Shown piece by piece: positions 1-6,312 of a stretch of 20,687 bases of DNA (its first letter is position 1; each line of letters opens with the position of its first letter). The stretch lies in the IMG/VR virus record IMGVR_UViG_3300034012_001094, positions 1 to 20,687 of that record. One strand, given 5' to 3'. Under the pieces are notes generated by a model. It worked only from the letters and a program-made list of their open reading frames with translations. It made no database searches and was not told the DNA's origin. A program made the translations under genes and the position numbers. Source of the stretch: a virus.

Positions 1-1
1 C

Positions 2-217
2 TCCAGCAACGCTAAAGAAGCGCTTAAAGTTTGGAATGAGATCTATCTGTACGAAACAGATCGATTGGCCAATATCTTGTATGTTCCAAACTACAAAGAT
101 CCATTTCAAGCCAGGTATCGTTATGAACGCTCAGGTGCTGAGTTCATTCAAGCTCTACCTGGTCCTGCTGACACTGCAGTGGGTTCTCGTATTTATCTTC
201 ATGAGGCATGGCGCTAA
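2..217 (+). CDS. C-terminal end of an unidentified phage protein (5' truncated)
   Basis: An open frame enters from the left edge and runs 71 codons to TAA at 215-217. It contains the run NEIYLYETDRLANILYVPN and ends in YLHEAWR. The composition is that of a normal folded protein, rich in Tyr, Glu and Arg, and no other frame here reads as well. The TAA shares its last base with the ATG of the next gene, so the two are translationally coupled. From its place just ahead of a run of virion-type genes it is probably a structural or packaging protein. I do not recognise the family. Confidence 0.7.
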   Translation, partial: SSNAKEALKVWNEIYLYETDRLANILYVPNYKDPFQARYRYERSGAEFIQALPGPADTAVGSRIYLHEAWR

Positions 218-1518
218 TGGGTAACGCATTCCTGCAGATGTTTATGCGCGGTGGCCCAGCAGCGTTGCGTGCCGTGCAAGGTTTTGGTGCCAAAGCTGCA
301 CCTAAGGCTGTTAAGCAGCTTGCCGATACTGTCACCAACCCTCAGACCTACCGTTCGCTTGCTGCCCAGGCTGAGAATGTTCTCCAGCGTGGGCTTCCCG
401 GTCAGTTTGCTGGACCCAACTTTGGTAATATTCCAGCTCGTTTCACTGGTCTGATCAGTGATGTTGCCGGTATGCCAGCCGGTATTCAACGCTCTGCTCA
501 GGCTGGGATGGTTAACCGTGCCATCCAAGAGGCAGCCGGTTCTGTCCCACAGCTTGCCCGTGGTGCCCAGCAGTATGCCACTGGTGCACTGAAGGCACCG
601 GTTATTGGAGATGCAGTACAAGGAGCCCGTCAAGTTGCTACAGGCTTGCAAGGAGCTTTAGTTAGCCCCACGGGATTCGGTGGTCCCTTTATGCGTGACG
701 CTGCCCTGCGTCGGGAATTCTTAAAACAGTTTGGTGGTACTAGCGAAAAAGCAGCTCGTGCACTGAGCGGACAATCGGGGTTTGGTCAGGTTGGAAGCCT
801 AGTTCGTAACCTTGCTCCTGGTGGCGCTACCGGCTTACGTGGTACGGCAGTACTGGGTGGCATGGGAGGTATGGCTTGGGGCCTGGCAGATCCCACTCCA
901 ATGATTGAAGCTAGCCGTGGCTTACTGGGTGTTCTGCAGGACCAAGGTCTTGTTTACGATCCAAAGAAAGATTCACGCGTTACACCTATTCAAGATCGTC
1001 CTGTTGTTAATCCTGGTGAATTAGCACCTGATTACAGCGGTGCCAGGGATCGGGCATTTCGATTTGCGCAATATCAAGGAATGGGCCAGAATCAGGTTGG
1101 TGGCGCTCCGCCGCCAGCCCCGACCCTTCCTGCACCACCTTTGGCAGCAGGCGCTGGGTCGCAAGCCGGACGACAGACCCCTCCAGCCCCCGCACCGTTA
1201 GGACCTGGAGTTGTGTCTACTGGGGCCGGTGTCCCCGCACAACGACAAAATGTTCAAAACCGCGCACTCTCTCAAGAAGTACTTAATGCTGCTCAGCAGT
1301 ACTCTGCTCCTTCAAGTGTCCCCCTTTCTTCCTTCTATGAGGGCCAGCAGCAACTGGGTAGGAGTATGGAGCAGACTGGAGAGTTGCAACGGCAACTGAC
1401 GGAATTAGGTGGTGCGACAGGGATGACGCCAGAAGCTCTGATGCAATGGGCTCAGCGCAATCCTGGTCTTGCCTACCGCGAACTGAAGAAACTCCAAGCG
1501 AGGGGCGGCGTCCGATGA
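217..1518 (+). CDS. Gly/Ala-rich probable virion protein
   Basis: A 433-residue protein. I chose the ATG at 217 over the in-frame ATG at 208 because GAGG at 203-206 lies ten bases ahead of it and it forms a TAATG junction with the previous stop; from 208 the spacing would be one base. The first ~230 residues are rich in Gly, Ala, Gln and small hydrophobics (many AAGSVPQLARGAQQ-like segments), which suggests amphipathic helices. Residues ~297-332 are a Pro/Ala linker, followed by a Gln-rich helical tail (EQTGELQRQLTELGG). The next gene is a lysozyme overlapping by four bases. A Gly/Ala-rich protein next to a virion lysozyme recalls internal or ejected proteins of podoviruses, but that is inference. 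Family not recognised. Confidence 0.75.
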   Translation: MGNAFLQMFMRGGPAALRAVQGFGAKAAPKAVKQLADTVTNPQTYRSLAAQAENVLQRGLPGQFAGPNFGNIPARFTGLISDVAGMPAGIQRSAQAGMVNRAIQEAAGSVPQLARGAQQYATGALKAPVIGDAVQGARQVATGLQGALVSPTGFGGPFMRDAALRREFLKQFGGTSEKAARALSGQSGFGQVGSLVRNLAPGGATGLRGTAVLGGMGGMAWGLADPTPMIEASRGLLGVLQDQGLVYDPKKDSRVTPIQDRPVVNPGELAPDYSGARDRAFRFAQYQGMGQNQVGGAPPPAPTLPAPPLAAGAGSQAGRQTPPAPAPLGPGVVSTGAGVPAQRQNVQNRALSQEVLNAAQQYSAPSSVPLSSFYEGQQQLGRSMEQTGELQRQLTELGGATGMTPEALMQWAQRNPGLAYRELKKLQARGGVR

Positions 1519-2216
1519 ATGAGCGTCAGTTCCTAGAGAAGTTCCGTAGTACACCAGAAGGTCAGCGCCTGCTCAAAACCATTCGGTTTGCAGAAGGTAC
1601 TGCTGGTCCCAAGGGTTACCAGACCATGTTTGGCGGCGGAACATTCTCTGATCTGAGCCGCCATCCGGATCGCGTTATTCGCAGTGGTGGTTACGCCAGT
1701 GCTGCAGCAGGTGCCTATCAATTCCTTCCTGGAACGTGGCAAAGCCAAGCATCTCGCCTTGGCCTAAAGCGTTTTGGAGAAACTGAGCAGGACATCGCTG
1801 CTTTGTCCCTGGCACGCAACCGTTTGATGGATATTGGTGGACTTGAAACCGTCCGTAAGGAAGGTTTAAGCCAACGTGTTGCTGCCGCCCTGGCACCTGA
1901 ATGGGCCTCATTCCCAACGGAATCAGGACGCAGTTACTACGGCCAACCCGTCAAATCCTTAGCTTCTCTGCAGAAGTATTACGGATCTGCACCAGTTTCA
2001 GCAGCAGCACCAACCCCTGCTCCTGCAGTTGCTAGTGCTCAAACAGGTCCACAGATTTCTACAGAAGCTTTAACGACTGCGTTGCGCAAGCGGAAGGCAA
2101 CTTCTCTTCTTGACACGGTAAAAGCTGGGTTAATTGAGGGCTTGTTAAAGCAATCTCTTCAGACTGCACCAGCTGTTCTTGGGATGCCAAGCATGTTTCC
2201 CTTCGGAGGTCTTTAA
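1515..2216 (+). CDS. Virion-associated lysozyme, lambda R / GH104-like transglycosylase
   Basis: A 233-residue protein; its ATG overlaps the previous TGA (ATGA) and GAGG lies 11 bases upstream. Residues ~15-155 match the lambda R lytic transglycosylase family (GH104): IRFAEGT with the predicted catalytic Glu27 (equivalent to Glu19 of lambda R), then TMFGGGTFSDLSRHP, then GAYQFLPGTWQ and an EWASFP segment. It would cut the glycan strands of peptidoglycan. Unlike lambda R (~158 residues) it has an Ala/Pro linker (~159-175) and a ~55-residue helical, hydrophobic tail ending MFPFGGL. The position among structural genes, the tail and the presence of a separate endolysin at 10611 suggest that this is the particle-borne enzyme that opens the wall during DNA entry. 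The family assignment is firm; the entry role is inferred. Confidence 0.85.
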   Translation: MNERQFLEKFRSTPEGQRLLKTIRFAEGTAGPKGYQTMFGGGTFSDLSRHPDRVIRSGGYASAAAGAYQFLPGTWQSQASRLGLKRFGETEQDIAALSLARNRLMDIGGLETVRKEGLSQRVAAALAPEWASFPTESGRSYYGQPVKSLASLQKYYGSAPVSAAAPTPAPAVASAQTGPQISTEALTTALRKRKATSLLDTVKAGLIEGLLKQSLQTAPAVLGMPSMFPFGGL

Positions 2217-2218
2217 TC

Positions 2219-2461
2219 ATGGCGTATTCTGATTACTCAGATAAGTACCTCCCAGGGGAATACCTGCGTGGTGTGTTTGGGTCGGGGCGTTTTCGTTTCG
2301 TCCCGAACACCGAGACGACGATGGACAGTGAATCCTTTCAGAGGTTTTTAAATCTTCAGCGGGATCCAGAAGCTTTGTTTACACAAACGGCTAAGTATCC
2401 AAAAGGGTTCACTGATTACATGTCCTTTATGACAGAATTTGGATTAACTCCAAGGGCGTAA
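2219..2461 (+). CDS. Small hypothetical protein of the late block
   Basis: An 80-residue protein beginning MAYSDYSDKYLPGEYLRGVF. The start is well supported: GGAGGT at 2205-2210 is the strongest ribosome-binding site I saw in the window, eight bases ahead of the ATG, and only two bases separate it from the lysozyme stop. Tyr, Phe and Asp are frequent; there is no membrane segment or signal peptide. It is co-transcribed with the lysozyme and followed by a promoter-like gap. I do not recognise the family; a minor virion or assembly protein is a guess from context. Confidence 0.75.
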   Translation: MAYSDYSDKYLPGEYLRGVFGSGRFRFVPNTETTMDSESFQRFLNLQRDPEALFTQTAKYPKGFTDYMSFMTEFGLTPRA

Positions 2462-2469
2462 CAGTCCTT

Positions 2470-2475
2470 TATAAT
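2470..2475 (+). promoter_or_regulatory. TATAAT box ahead of a structural gene
   Basis: An exact TATAAT sits in the short AT-rich gap between two plus-strand genes, 23 bases before the GTG at 2499. No convincing TTGACA-like -35 box lies 16-18 bases upstream. The same hexamer recurs in the gaps before the genes at 15805, 17575 and 19949, which suggests a shared late promoter type. Confidence 0.4.
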
Positions 2476-2498
2476 TAGAAAAAAGGTAGAACAAAGAC

Positions 2499-3278
2499 GT
2501 GGCAAGTACCTCTACGAATAAGCAGCCGCTCCTGGTTGACCGCCCGCTGTTTGATTCGGTGCGTGTCACGACCCAGACTGTTGGCAGCCAGGCAAACAAC
2601 ACCATCTTTGTGCAGGGTGGCCAGGCGCCCTCCATCCTGGTGGACATGGATGCAGCACTGGAAGAAGATAATAATAATGGCGGTGTTGTGGATTCCATTA
2701 CGATTACGCGTAATGATTTCACTCGTTCACCTGATTACGCCGTCAACACCACAACGTCAGGCACTGTCATTTCTTTGACCAGTGGTCAAATTGTTCATGT
2801 GCAATCAACCGCTGTTGTTGGCACGGCACCTGCTAATGGCGTTGGTTATTACACCTATACCGGTGCAACTACGCTGACTGGAGTTAATACAGCCATTGTG
2901 TATTCCGGTGGTACTGCAACTGGCTTCAGCTACAACGGTGTTGCTTACGGCTACAAGCCAGCAGTGACCTTTGTGTTCTACCACACCCGTGGCACCACTA
3001 CCCCAATTCCGGCTTCTGGCGATTACAAAGTACTGTTCGCTAAAACGGTCCCTGCCGACAGCGGAGTTGTGGACTGTTCTGATGTGATGCCGCAACTTGC
3101 TGCTCCTGTTGCCCAAGCAGGTAATACCAATGGCCTCGGCCCCACGGCACCTCTCCGCAACAAGGGTGTTTACCTGGAGCGCGGTGACCGTATTTATGTT
3201 GGCGTGTTTGCAGACGGCCCCAACGTGTCTGGTTACATCCCTGGCGTCCATATCTACGCACAAGGCGGCTTCTTCTAA
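2499..3278 (+). CDS. Probable virion structural protein
   Basis: A 259-residue protein from GTG (MASTSTNKQPLLVDRP). The sequence is rich in Thr, Val, Gly and Ser with alternating beta-type patterns, typical of a capsid decoration, tail tube or other all-beta virion protein. The C-terminal half has VFYHTRGTTTPIPASGDYKV and ends YIPGVHIYAQGGFF, consistent with a folded beta sandwich. Ribosome-binding signals are weak (AAAAAAGG about 12 bases upstream), but no ATG lies near in frame and the reading frame is clean. It has its own TATAAT and is followed after three bases by the next gene. The exact particle location is unknown. Confidence 0.75.
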   Translation: MASTSTNKQPLLVDRPLFDSVRVTTQTVGSQANNTIFVQGGQAPSILVDMDAALEEDNNNGGVVDSITITRNDFTRSPDYAVNTTTSGTVISLTSGQIVHVQSTAVVGTAPANGVGYYTYTGATTLTGVNTAIVYSGGTATGFSYNGVAYGYKPAVTFVFYHTRGTTTPIPASGDYKVLFAKTVPADSGVVDCSDVMPQLAAPVAQAGNTNGLGPTAPLRNKGVYLERGDRIYVGVFADGPNVSGYIPGVHIYAQGGFF

Positions 3279-3281
3279 ACT

Positions 3282-4844
3282 ATGGCCAAAAAGAGTGGAA
3301 GCTCTTTTGGGAACTTTAATCGGGCCGAGGTTTTTGATCCTCGGCCCGTAAAACCAATTACAACTGAGTTCTCAAGGGGCTCGGTCCCAGATTCGATCTA
3401 TACGATCAACCGTGAGTCGGCTTGGTCTCGCTGGCGTCGTGGTTACGAAATTGCAACAGCCTGCTTCTACGACAACTCTTACGACTACGCTTTCACATAC
3501 CAAGTACCGATCCCAGCCGGTACGCCATCCACTGGTGGTAACCCACCCACGATTCCTGGTGTCTTTAAAGGATTTCCAACCAAGAATAAAGAATTTGGTA
3601 TGCACTGGGCTGGCATACGTGTGGCTGGCAGCTTACGGTTTGATAATGTTGTCGATAGCACTGGGGTGCGTGCTTCTATTGCTTCTGTCACTGAAGACGA
3701 TGATTACTGGTACGTCCAGCTGACAGGAACCTGGAGTGTAGCCAACCCACTCCCGCCTCCGCTCTACGTTGCTATTCCGGGTGTACCAGGTGGCCTGAAG
3801 GCAATCAACGGTGAGATCCTGGAAGACCGAATCATTACTCCAGGTGGTGTACCTATCACTAGGGATACGATTGATCCGACAACTCAGAAACGATACGGAT
3901 ATGTCCAGGCCGTTTTGGTTGACACCAATCCGTTCACAGGTGTCCTTAAGTTAAGGAAAGCTGGATCTGTGGAGGCAACTCCTGACCGTGCTTTGGTTAC
4001 TCCTGCAACCCGGCCCCCAAATATCGGCAGGTTCATGATGACCGGCACACGGTATTGTTGTTCGTGCCAGGATTTCAATCGCCGTGATTACGGTTACATG
4101 ACATCTTTAAACAAGGTGTCTGAATCACTGAAAGTTAGATTCCCACGGAGTGGATTCTCATCCCTCAAGCCTGGTCGGTATGAAGTAATGACCTTATCTG
4201 GTGTGGTGGATAACAACGCCATGACCAATGCCAATACCAATCGGGACATGAGGATCATTTCCCCGGCACCTCAATACAATGTCCCACCAACAGTCACGCC
4301 TACCACCACGACTAAACCTGGAGCCGCTAGGGACAATCCTGGTGTGTTCCGTGATTTTGGTTCGATGTACCTGCGTAGTACGACAGATCCTTCTCTCCCT
4401 GGCTCCAGGGCAGAAGGGATGCCTAGCTATGCGGACTACTCTGCGGCAGGTAATGTAATCACATCGCTGACGGACACCTGGACCCCACTGCTAGATGAGA
4501 TGCGTTACTGCAAACACATCTACGCCATGAAATATGAAGAAGGTGTGTTTCCACCTGAGCCTTCTGATTTTCCCGTCGGCATTGAAAGCATGGCAGCCTG
4601 GGAGCAAAAACTTGTTGAGGACACAGAAAAGGATCAGACAGAGTTAAGGGCAGCTGATCTGCAACGACGTTCGCTGGCGACTATGGATGTACCGCCTTAC
4701 AACTGTCAGGCGCCAATGATGATGCCGATGATGCAAAAGTTGTTTAACATCCCGTCAACCTTTGTCAAGATGGCAGGTTTTACAATGATTGACAAGAATG
4801 GAACCAAGTACATTCCTGCATCTGGTGAACGTCCTTCTGTGTAG
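3282..4844 (+). CDS. Large probable structural protein with a Cys cluster
   Basis: A 520-residue protein (MAKKSGSSFGNFNRAEVFDP). It has aromatic, beta-rich segments in the first half (ESAWSRWRRGYEIATACFYD), a Cys-containing stretch TRYCCSCQDFNRRDYGYM near residues 255-272, a Thr/Pro-rich low-complexity stretch near residues 335-350, and a Met-rich segment MMMPMMQKLF near the C-terminus. The CCSC group could bind metal or form disulphides. It lies between a beta-rich virion-type protein and a 73-residue gene with two- to three-base gaps, so it belongs to the same late transcript. I have seen similar RYCCSC-type proteins only as cyanophage hypotheticals. A virion or tail role is inferred. Confidence 0.75.
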   Translation: MAKKSGSSFGNFNRAEVFDPRPVKPITTEFSRGSVPDSIYTINRESAWSRWRRGYEIATACFYDNSYDYAFTYQVPIPAGTPSTGGNPPTIPGVFKGFPTKNKEFGMHWAGIRVAGSLRFDNVVDSTGVRASIASVTEDDDYWYVQLTGTWSVANPLPPPLYVAIPGVPGGLKAINGEILEDRIITPGGVPITRDTIDPTTQKRYGYVQAVLVDTNPFTGVLKLRKAGSVEATPDRALVTPATRPPNIGRFMMTGTRYCCSCQDFNRRDYGYMTSLNKVSESLKVRFPRSGFSSLKPGRYEVMTLSGVVDNNAMTNANTNRDMRIISPAPQYNVPPTVTPTTTTKPGAARDNPGVFRDFGSMYLRSTTDPSLPGSRAEGMPSYADYSAAGNVITSLTDTWTPLLDEMRYCKHIYAMKYEEGVFPPEPSDFPVGIESMAAWEQKLVEDTEKDQTELRAADLQRRSLATMDVPPYNCQAPMMMPMMQKLFNIPSTFVKMAGFTMIDKNGTKYIPASGERPSV

Positions 4845-4846
4845 CC

Positions 4847-5068
4847 ATGGCTGAATTTGGCGACGTTGTTGACTCCAATTTCATCTACTCACAAGAGCAG
4901 ATTGATCAACGTATCTACGGTGAGAGTACTATTTCTTACAGCGGGATCCCCACGATTTATCACGTGGGGGATGTGGTACACCTGCCGTACCAATCAGGTG
5001 AAACCTCAACCATGGAAGCGATAGGCTTGGCCTGGGCTGCGTTCGCCAGCGGTATCGGACCAGAGTAA
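4847..5068 (+). CDS. Small hypothetical protein closing the first late block
   Basis: A 73-residue acidic protein (MAEFGDVVDSNFIYSQEQID) starting two bases after the previous stop and ending at TAA 5066-5068. It has no membrane segment; the middle reads ISYSGIPTIYHVGDVVHLPY and the end AIGLAWAAFASGIGPE is mildly hydrophobic. It is the last gene of the tightly coupled 217-5068 run and is followed by 108 bases without a gene. No family recognised. Confidence 0.65.
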   Translation: MAEFGDVVDSNFIYSQEQIDQRIYGESTISYSGIPTIYHVGDVVHLPYQSGETSTMEAIGLAWAAFASGIGPE

Positions 5069-5176
5069 CATAATGTAAACTTATATTAGTCCCACAGGAC
5101 TTATTAAGAAATCCTTTACCCCTTGCGAGTGGGAACCGCCCGTTCTTAGGGTCAGGTTATCCAACTCATCTCAGCT
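5069..5176 (+). other. Non-coding gap with small inverted repeats; possible end of late transcript
   Basis: This is the second-longest gap in the window. It holds AGTCC/GGACT arms with a CACA loop at 5088-5101 followed by TTATT, which is a weak terminator candidate, and GAAC/GTTC arms at 5133-5145. TATATT at 5082-5087 could be a -10 box for the next gene, with no clear -35. I looked for a tRNA (anticodon and T-arm pattern) and saw none. Nothing here is strong. Confidence 0.25.
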
Positions 5177-5599
5177 ATGACTCAAACCCCGCCTGTTGAC
5201 CAGCGGATTGTGGATGAGTATTTCCAGCTGGCATCCCATCGGAAGACCAAAGACGTTGCTTGGTTGTACGGCATGGTTGCGACCTATGGCGTCAAACCAG
5301 ATGAACTAAAGAATTTTGATTGGGGTCCAGAGAACACCATCCACCTCCCTGGAAAGAAACGAATGATTCGCCCGCTGCACCCACAGTGGGTTTTGCTTTT
5401 TGGTCTCAATGAAAAACGGCCCAGCAAATTGCAAGGCCGTTGGGAATCCATCTCGCACTCACTCTATGAAGCCATTGCCTATCAGCATGTTCAGTTGAAC
5501 ATTACTGATTTGCTACTGGCCCACCGCATTCGCAAGAACTACTCGCGTTCCTTCAAGCAGCAACAGTCATCTTCTCCTGCTTTTGCAGGTGCTTTCTGA
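5177..5599 (+). CDS. Short tyrosine-recombinase-like protein, likely degenerate
   Basis: A 140-residue protein. Residues 29-75 read WLYGMVATYGVKPDEL, then a strand with GKKRMIRPLHPQWV. This matches the beginning of the catalytic domain of cyanobacterial and cyanophage integrases, where the usual form is TYGLRPHE followed by a beta hairpin with a Lys and PLHPEW. The catalytic Arg of that first box is Lys40 here. The later His-x-x-Arg box and the nucleophilic Tyr are not recognisable; DLLLAHRIRKNYSR near 111-124 may be what remains of the DLRHxxAIR region. Full integrases have 300-400 residues, so this is a remnant, a decoy or a repurposed DNA-binding protein. It converges with an excisionase-like HTH gene, which fits an integration-module origin. 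Moderate confidence in homology, low in activity. Confidence 0.55.
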   Translation: MTQTPPVDQRIVDEYFQLASHRKTKDVAWLYGMVATYGVKPDELKNFDWGPENTIHLPGKKRMIRPLHPQWVLLFGLNEKRPSKLQGRWESISHSLYEAIAYQHVQLNITDLLLAHRIRKNYSRSFKQQQSSSPAFAGAF

Positions 5600-5771
5600 C
5601 GGCTGCCACGTTCCAGCGATAACCATCGCGAGAACGGGTCTCAGGGAAGGCGGCGAAATGCGGACCCAGTTTCAGAGTGCCGTCGTCGCGGTACTTGAAT
5701 AAGGTCTTGCGGTCGATACCAAGGAGTTCTTCTGCCCGTTGGACAGAGACCCAACCATTGGCTTTGGTCAT
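5553..5771 (-). CDS. Excisionase/MerR-like helix-turn-helix protein
   Basis: A 72-residue protein. Residues 7-31 (WVSVQRAEELLGIDRKTLF then KYRDDG) are a typical HTH of the excisionase/MerR type, followed by GPHFAAFPETRSRDGYRW as a wing and VAAVRKHLQKQ as the end of the winged domain. It should bind DNA and act as a repressor or recombination directionality factor. The 3' end overlaps the recombinase-like gene by 47 bases on the opposite strand. Its start faces the HNH gene across a 138-base region with a perfect 6-bp inverted repeat (5846-5863), a candidate operator. The product at 14908-15315 has the same order of HTH, then G-x-H-F/Y, then basic beta wing. Confidence 0.75.
   Translation of the reverse strand: MTKANGWVSVQRAEELLGIDRKTLFKYRDDGTLKLGPHFAAFPETRSRDGYRWNVAAVRKHLQKQEKMTVAA
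5576..5589. terminator. Hairpin in a convergent gene overlap
   Basis: CCTGC/GCAGG arms with a TTTT loop lie inside the 47-base tail-to-tail overlap of 5177-5599 (+) and 5553-5771 (-). The GC-rich five-bp stem could stop transcription from both sides, but no T-run follows on either strand. The two other convergent junctions of the window also carry hairpins. Confidence 0.35.
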
Positions 5772-5845
5772 GGCGCGGAAAAAACGCGTGCCTTCATACC
5801 GTAACGGCTGTCAAGCCCTAGTCAACGGTCTTAAGAAAACTTTTA

Positions 5846-5863
5846 CAAACTTGTTGCAGTTTG
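5846..5863. promoter_or_regulatory. Candidate operator in a divergent promoter region
   Basis: CAAACT, six bases, AGTTTG: a perfect inverted repeat in the 138-base region between the HTH gene (-) and the HNH gene (+). Its size (18 bp, dyad) suits a small dimeric HTH regulator, and the obvious candidate is the neighbouring 72-residue protein. Autoregulation is inference. Confidence 0.4.
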
Positions 5864-5881
5864 ATACACGTAAGGGGAAAT

Positions 5882-5887
5882 TAAAAT
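5882..5887 (+). promoter_or_regulatory. TAAAAT -10-like box for the HNH gene
   Basis: TAAAAT lies 22 bases before the ATG at 5910 and about 18 bases downstream of the candidate operator. No clear -35 box is seen. The same hexamer occurs at 11268-11273 before the NblA-like gene and at 20128-20133 before the last fibre gene. Confidence 0.3.
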
Positions 5888-5909
5888 AAGATAACGGCAA
5901 CAGAAGAGT

Positions 5910-6278
5910 ATGTTCAATTGTGAGCAGGACCCCCTTTCCCTACTCATTGAATTAACTCCCAAACTTGCGAAGAAACGTTATCGACAATCCATTTACGAAG
6001 CCTGGGACCACAAATGTGCGTACTGCAAGGATAGCGCCACCAGCCTTGACCACATCATCCCTCGCTTCAAGTCAGGATCCAACAACCGGAATAACCTGGT
6101 TCCCGCATGCCGTCGGTGCAATTCGAACAAAGCCAGCATGAAGATGGAAGATTGGTACCAGCAGCAGGAATTCTTTGACCAGATTCAGATGGACAAGATC
6201 CAAGCCTGGGCCTCACAGGAAGTAATTGACATCTTCCAGTACGGAACTCCCGGCCTACTGCCTAGATTTGCGGTTTAA
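5910..6278 (+). CDS. HNH endonuclease
   Basis: A 122-residue protein with a complete McrA-type HNH core: CAYC (Cys36, Cys39), LDHIIPRFKSGSNNRNNLV (Asp47-His48, Asn62) and CRRCNSNK (Cys67, Cys70, Asn71). The two CxxC pairs bind structural zinc, and His48 is the expected general base. It would cut or nick DNA. The small size, the stand-alone gene and the position beside recombinase-like and HTH genes suggest a mobile or accessory nuclease rather than the packaging HNH that sits next to terminase genes; no terminase is visible here. AGAAGAG directly before the ATG is a weak ribosome-binding site. Confidence 0.85.
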   Translation: MFNCEQDPLSLLIELTPKLAKKRYRQSIYEAWDHKCAYCKDSATSLDHIIPRFKSGSNNRNNLVPACRRCNSNKASMKMEDWYQQQEFFDQIQMDKIQAWASQEVIDIFQYGTPGLLPRFAV

Positions 6279-6312
6279 TCTTGGTAGGATACTGAAAAGA
6301 AATGTGTAGATA

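Noticed and set aside
214-651. A 145-codon minus-strand frame opposite the Gly/Ala-rich gene
   Set aside because: No ribosome-binding site; the product is a Cys/Ser/Thr-rich shadow of the plus-strand protein.
5069-5176. A possible tRNA or attachment site before the recombinase-like gene
   Set aside because: Small inverted repeats exist, but no acceptor stem, anticodon arm or T-loop could be built and no repeated core was seen elsewhere in the window.
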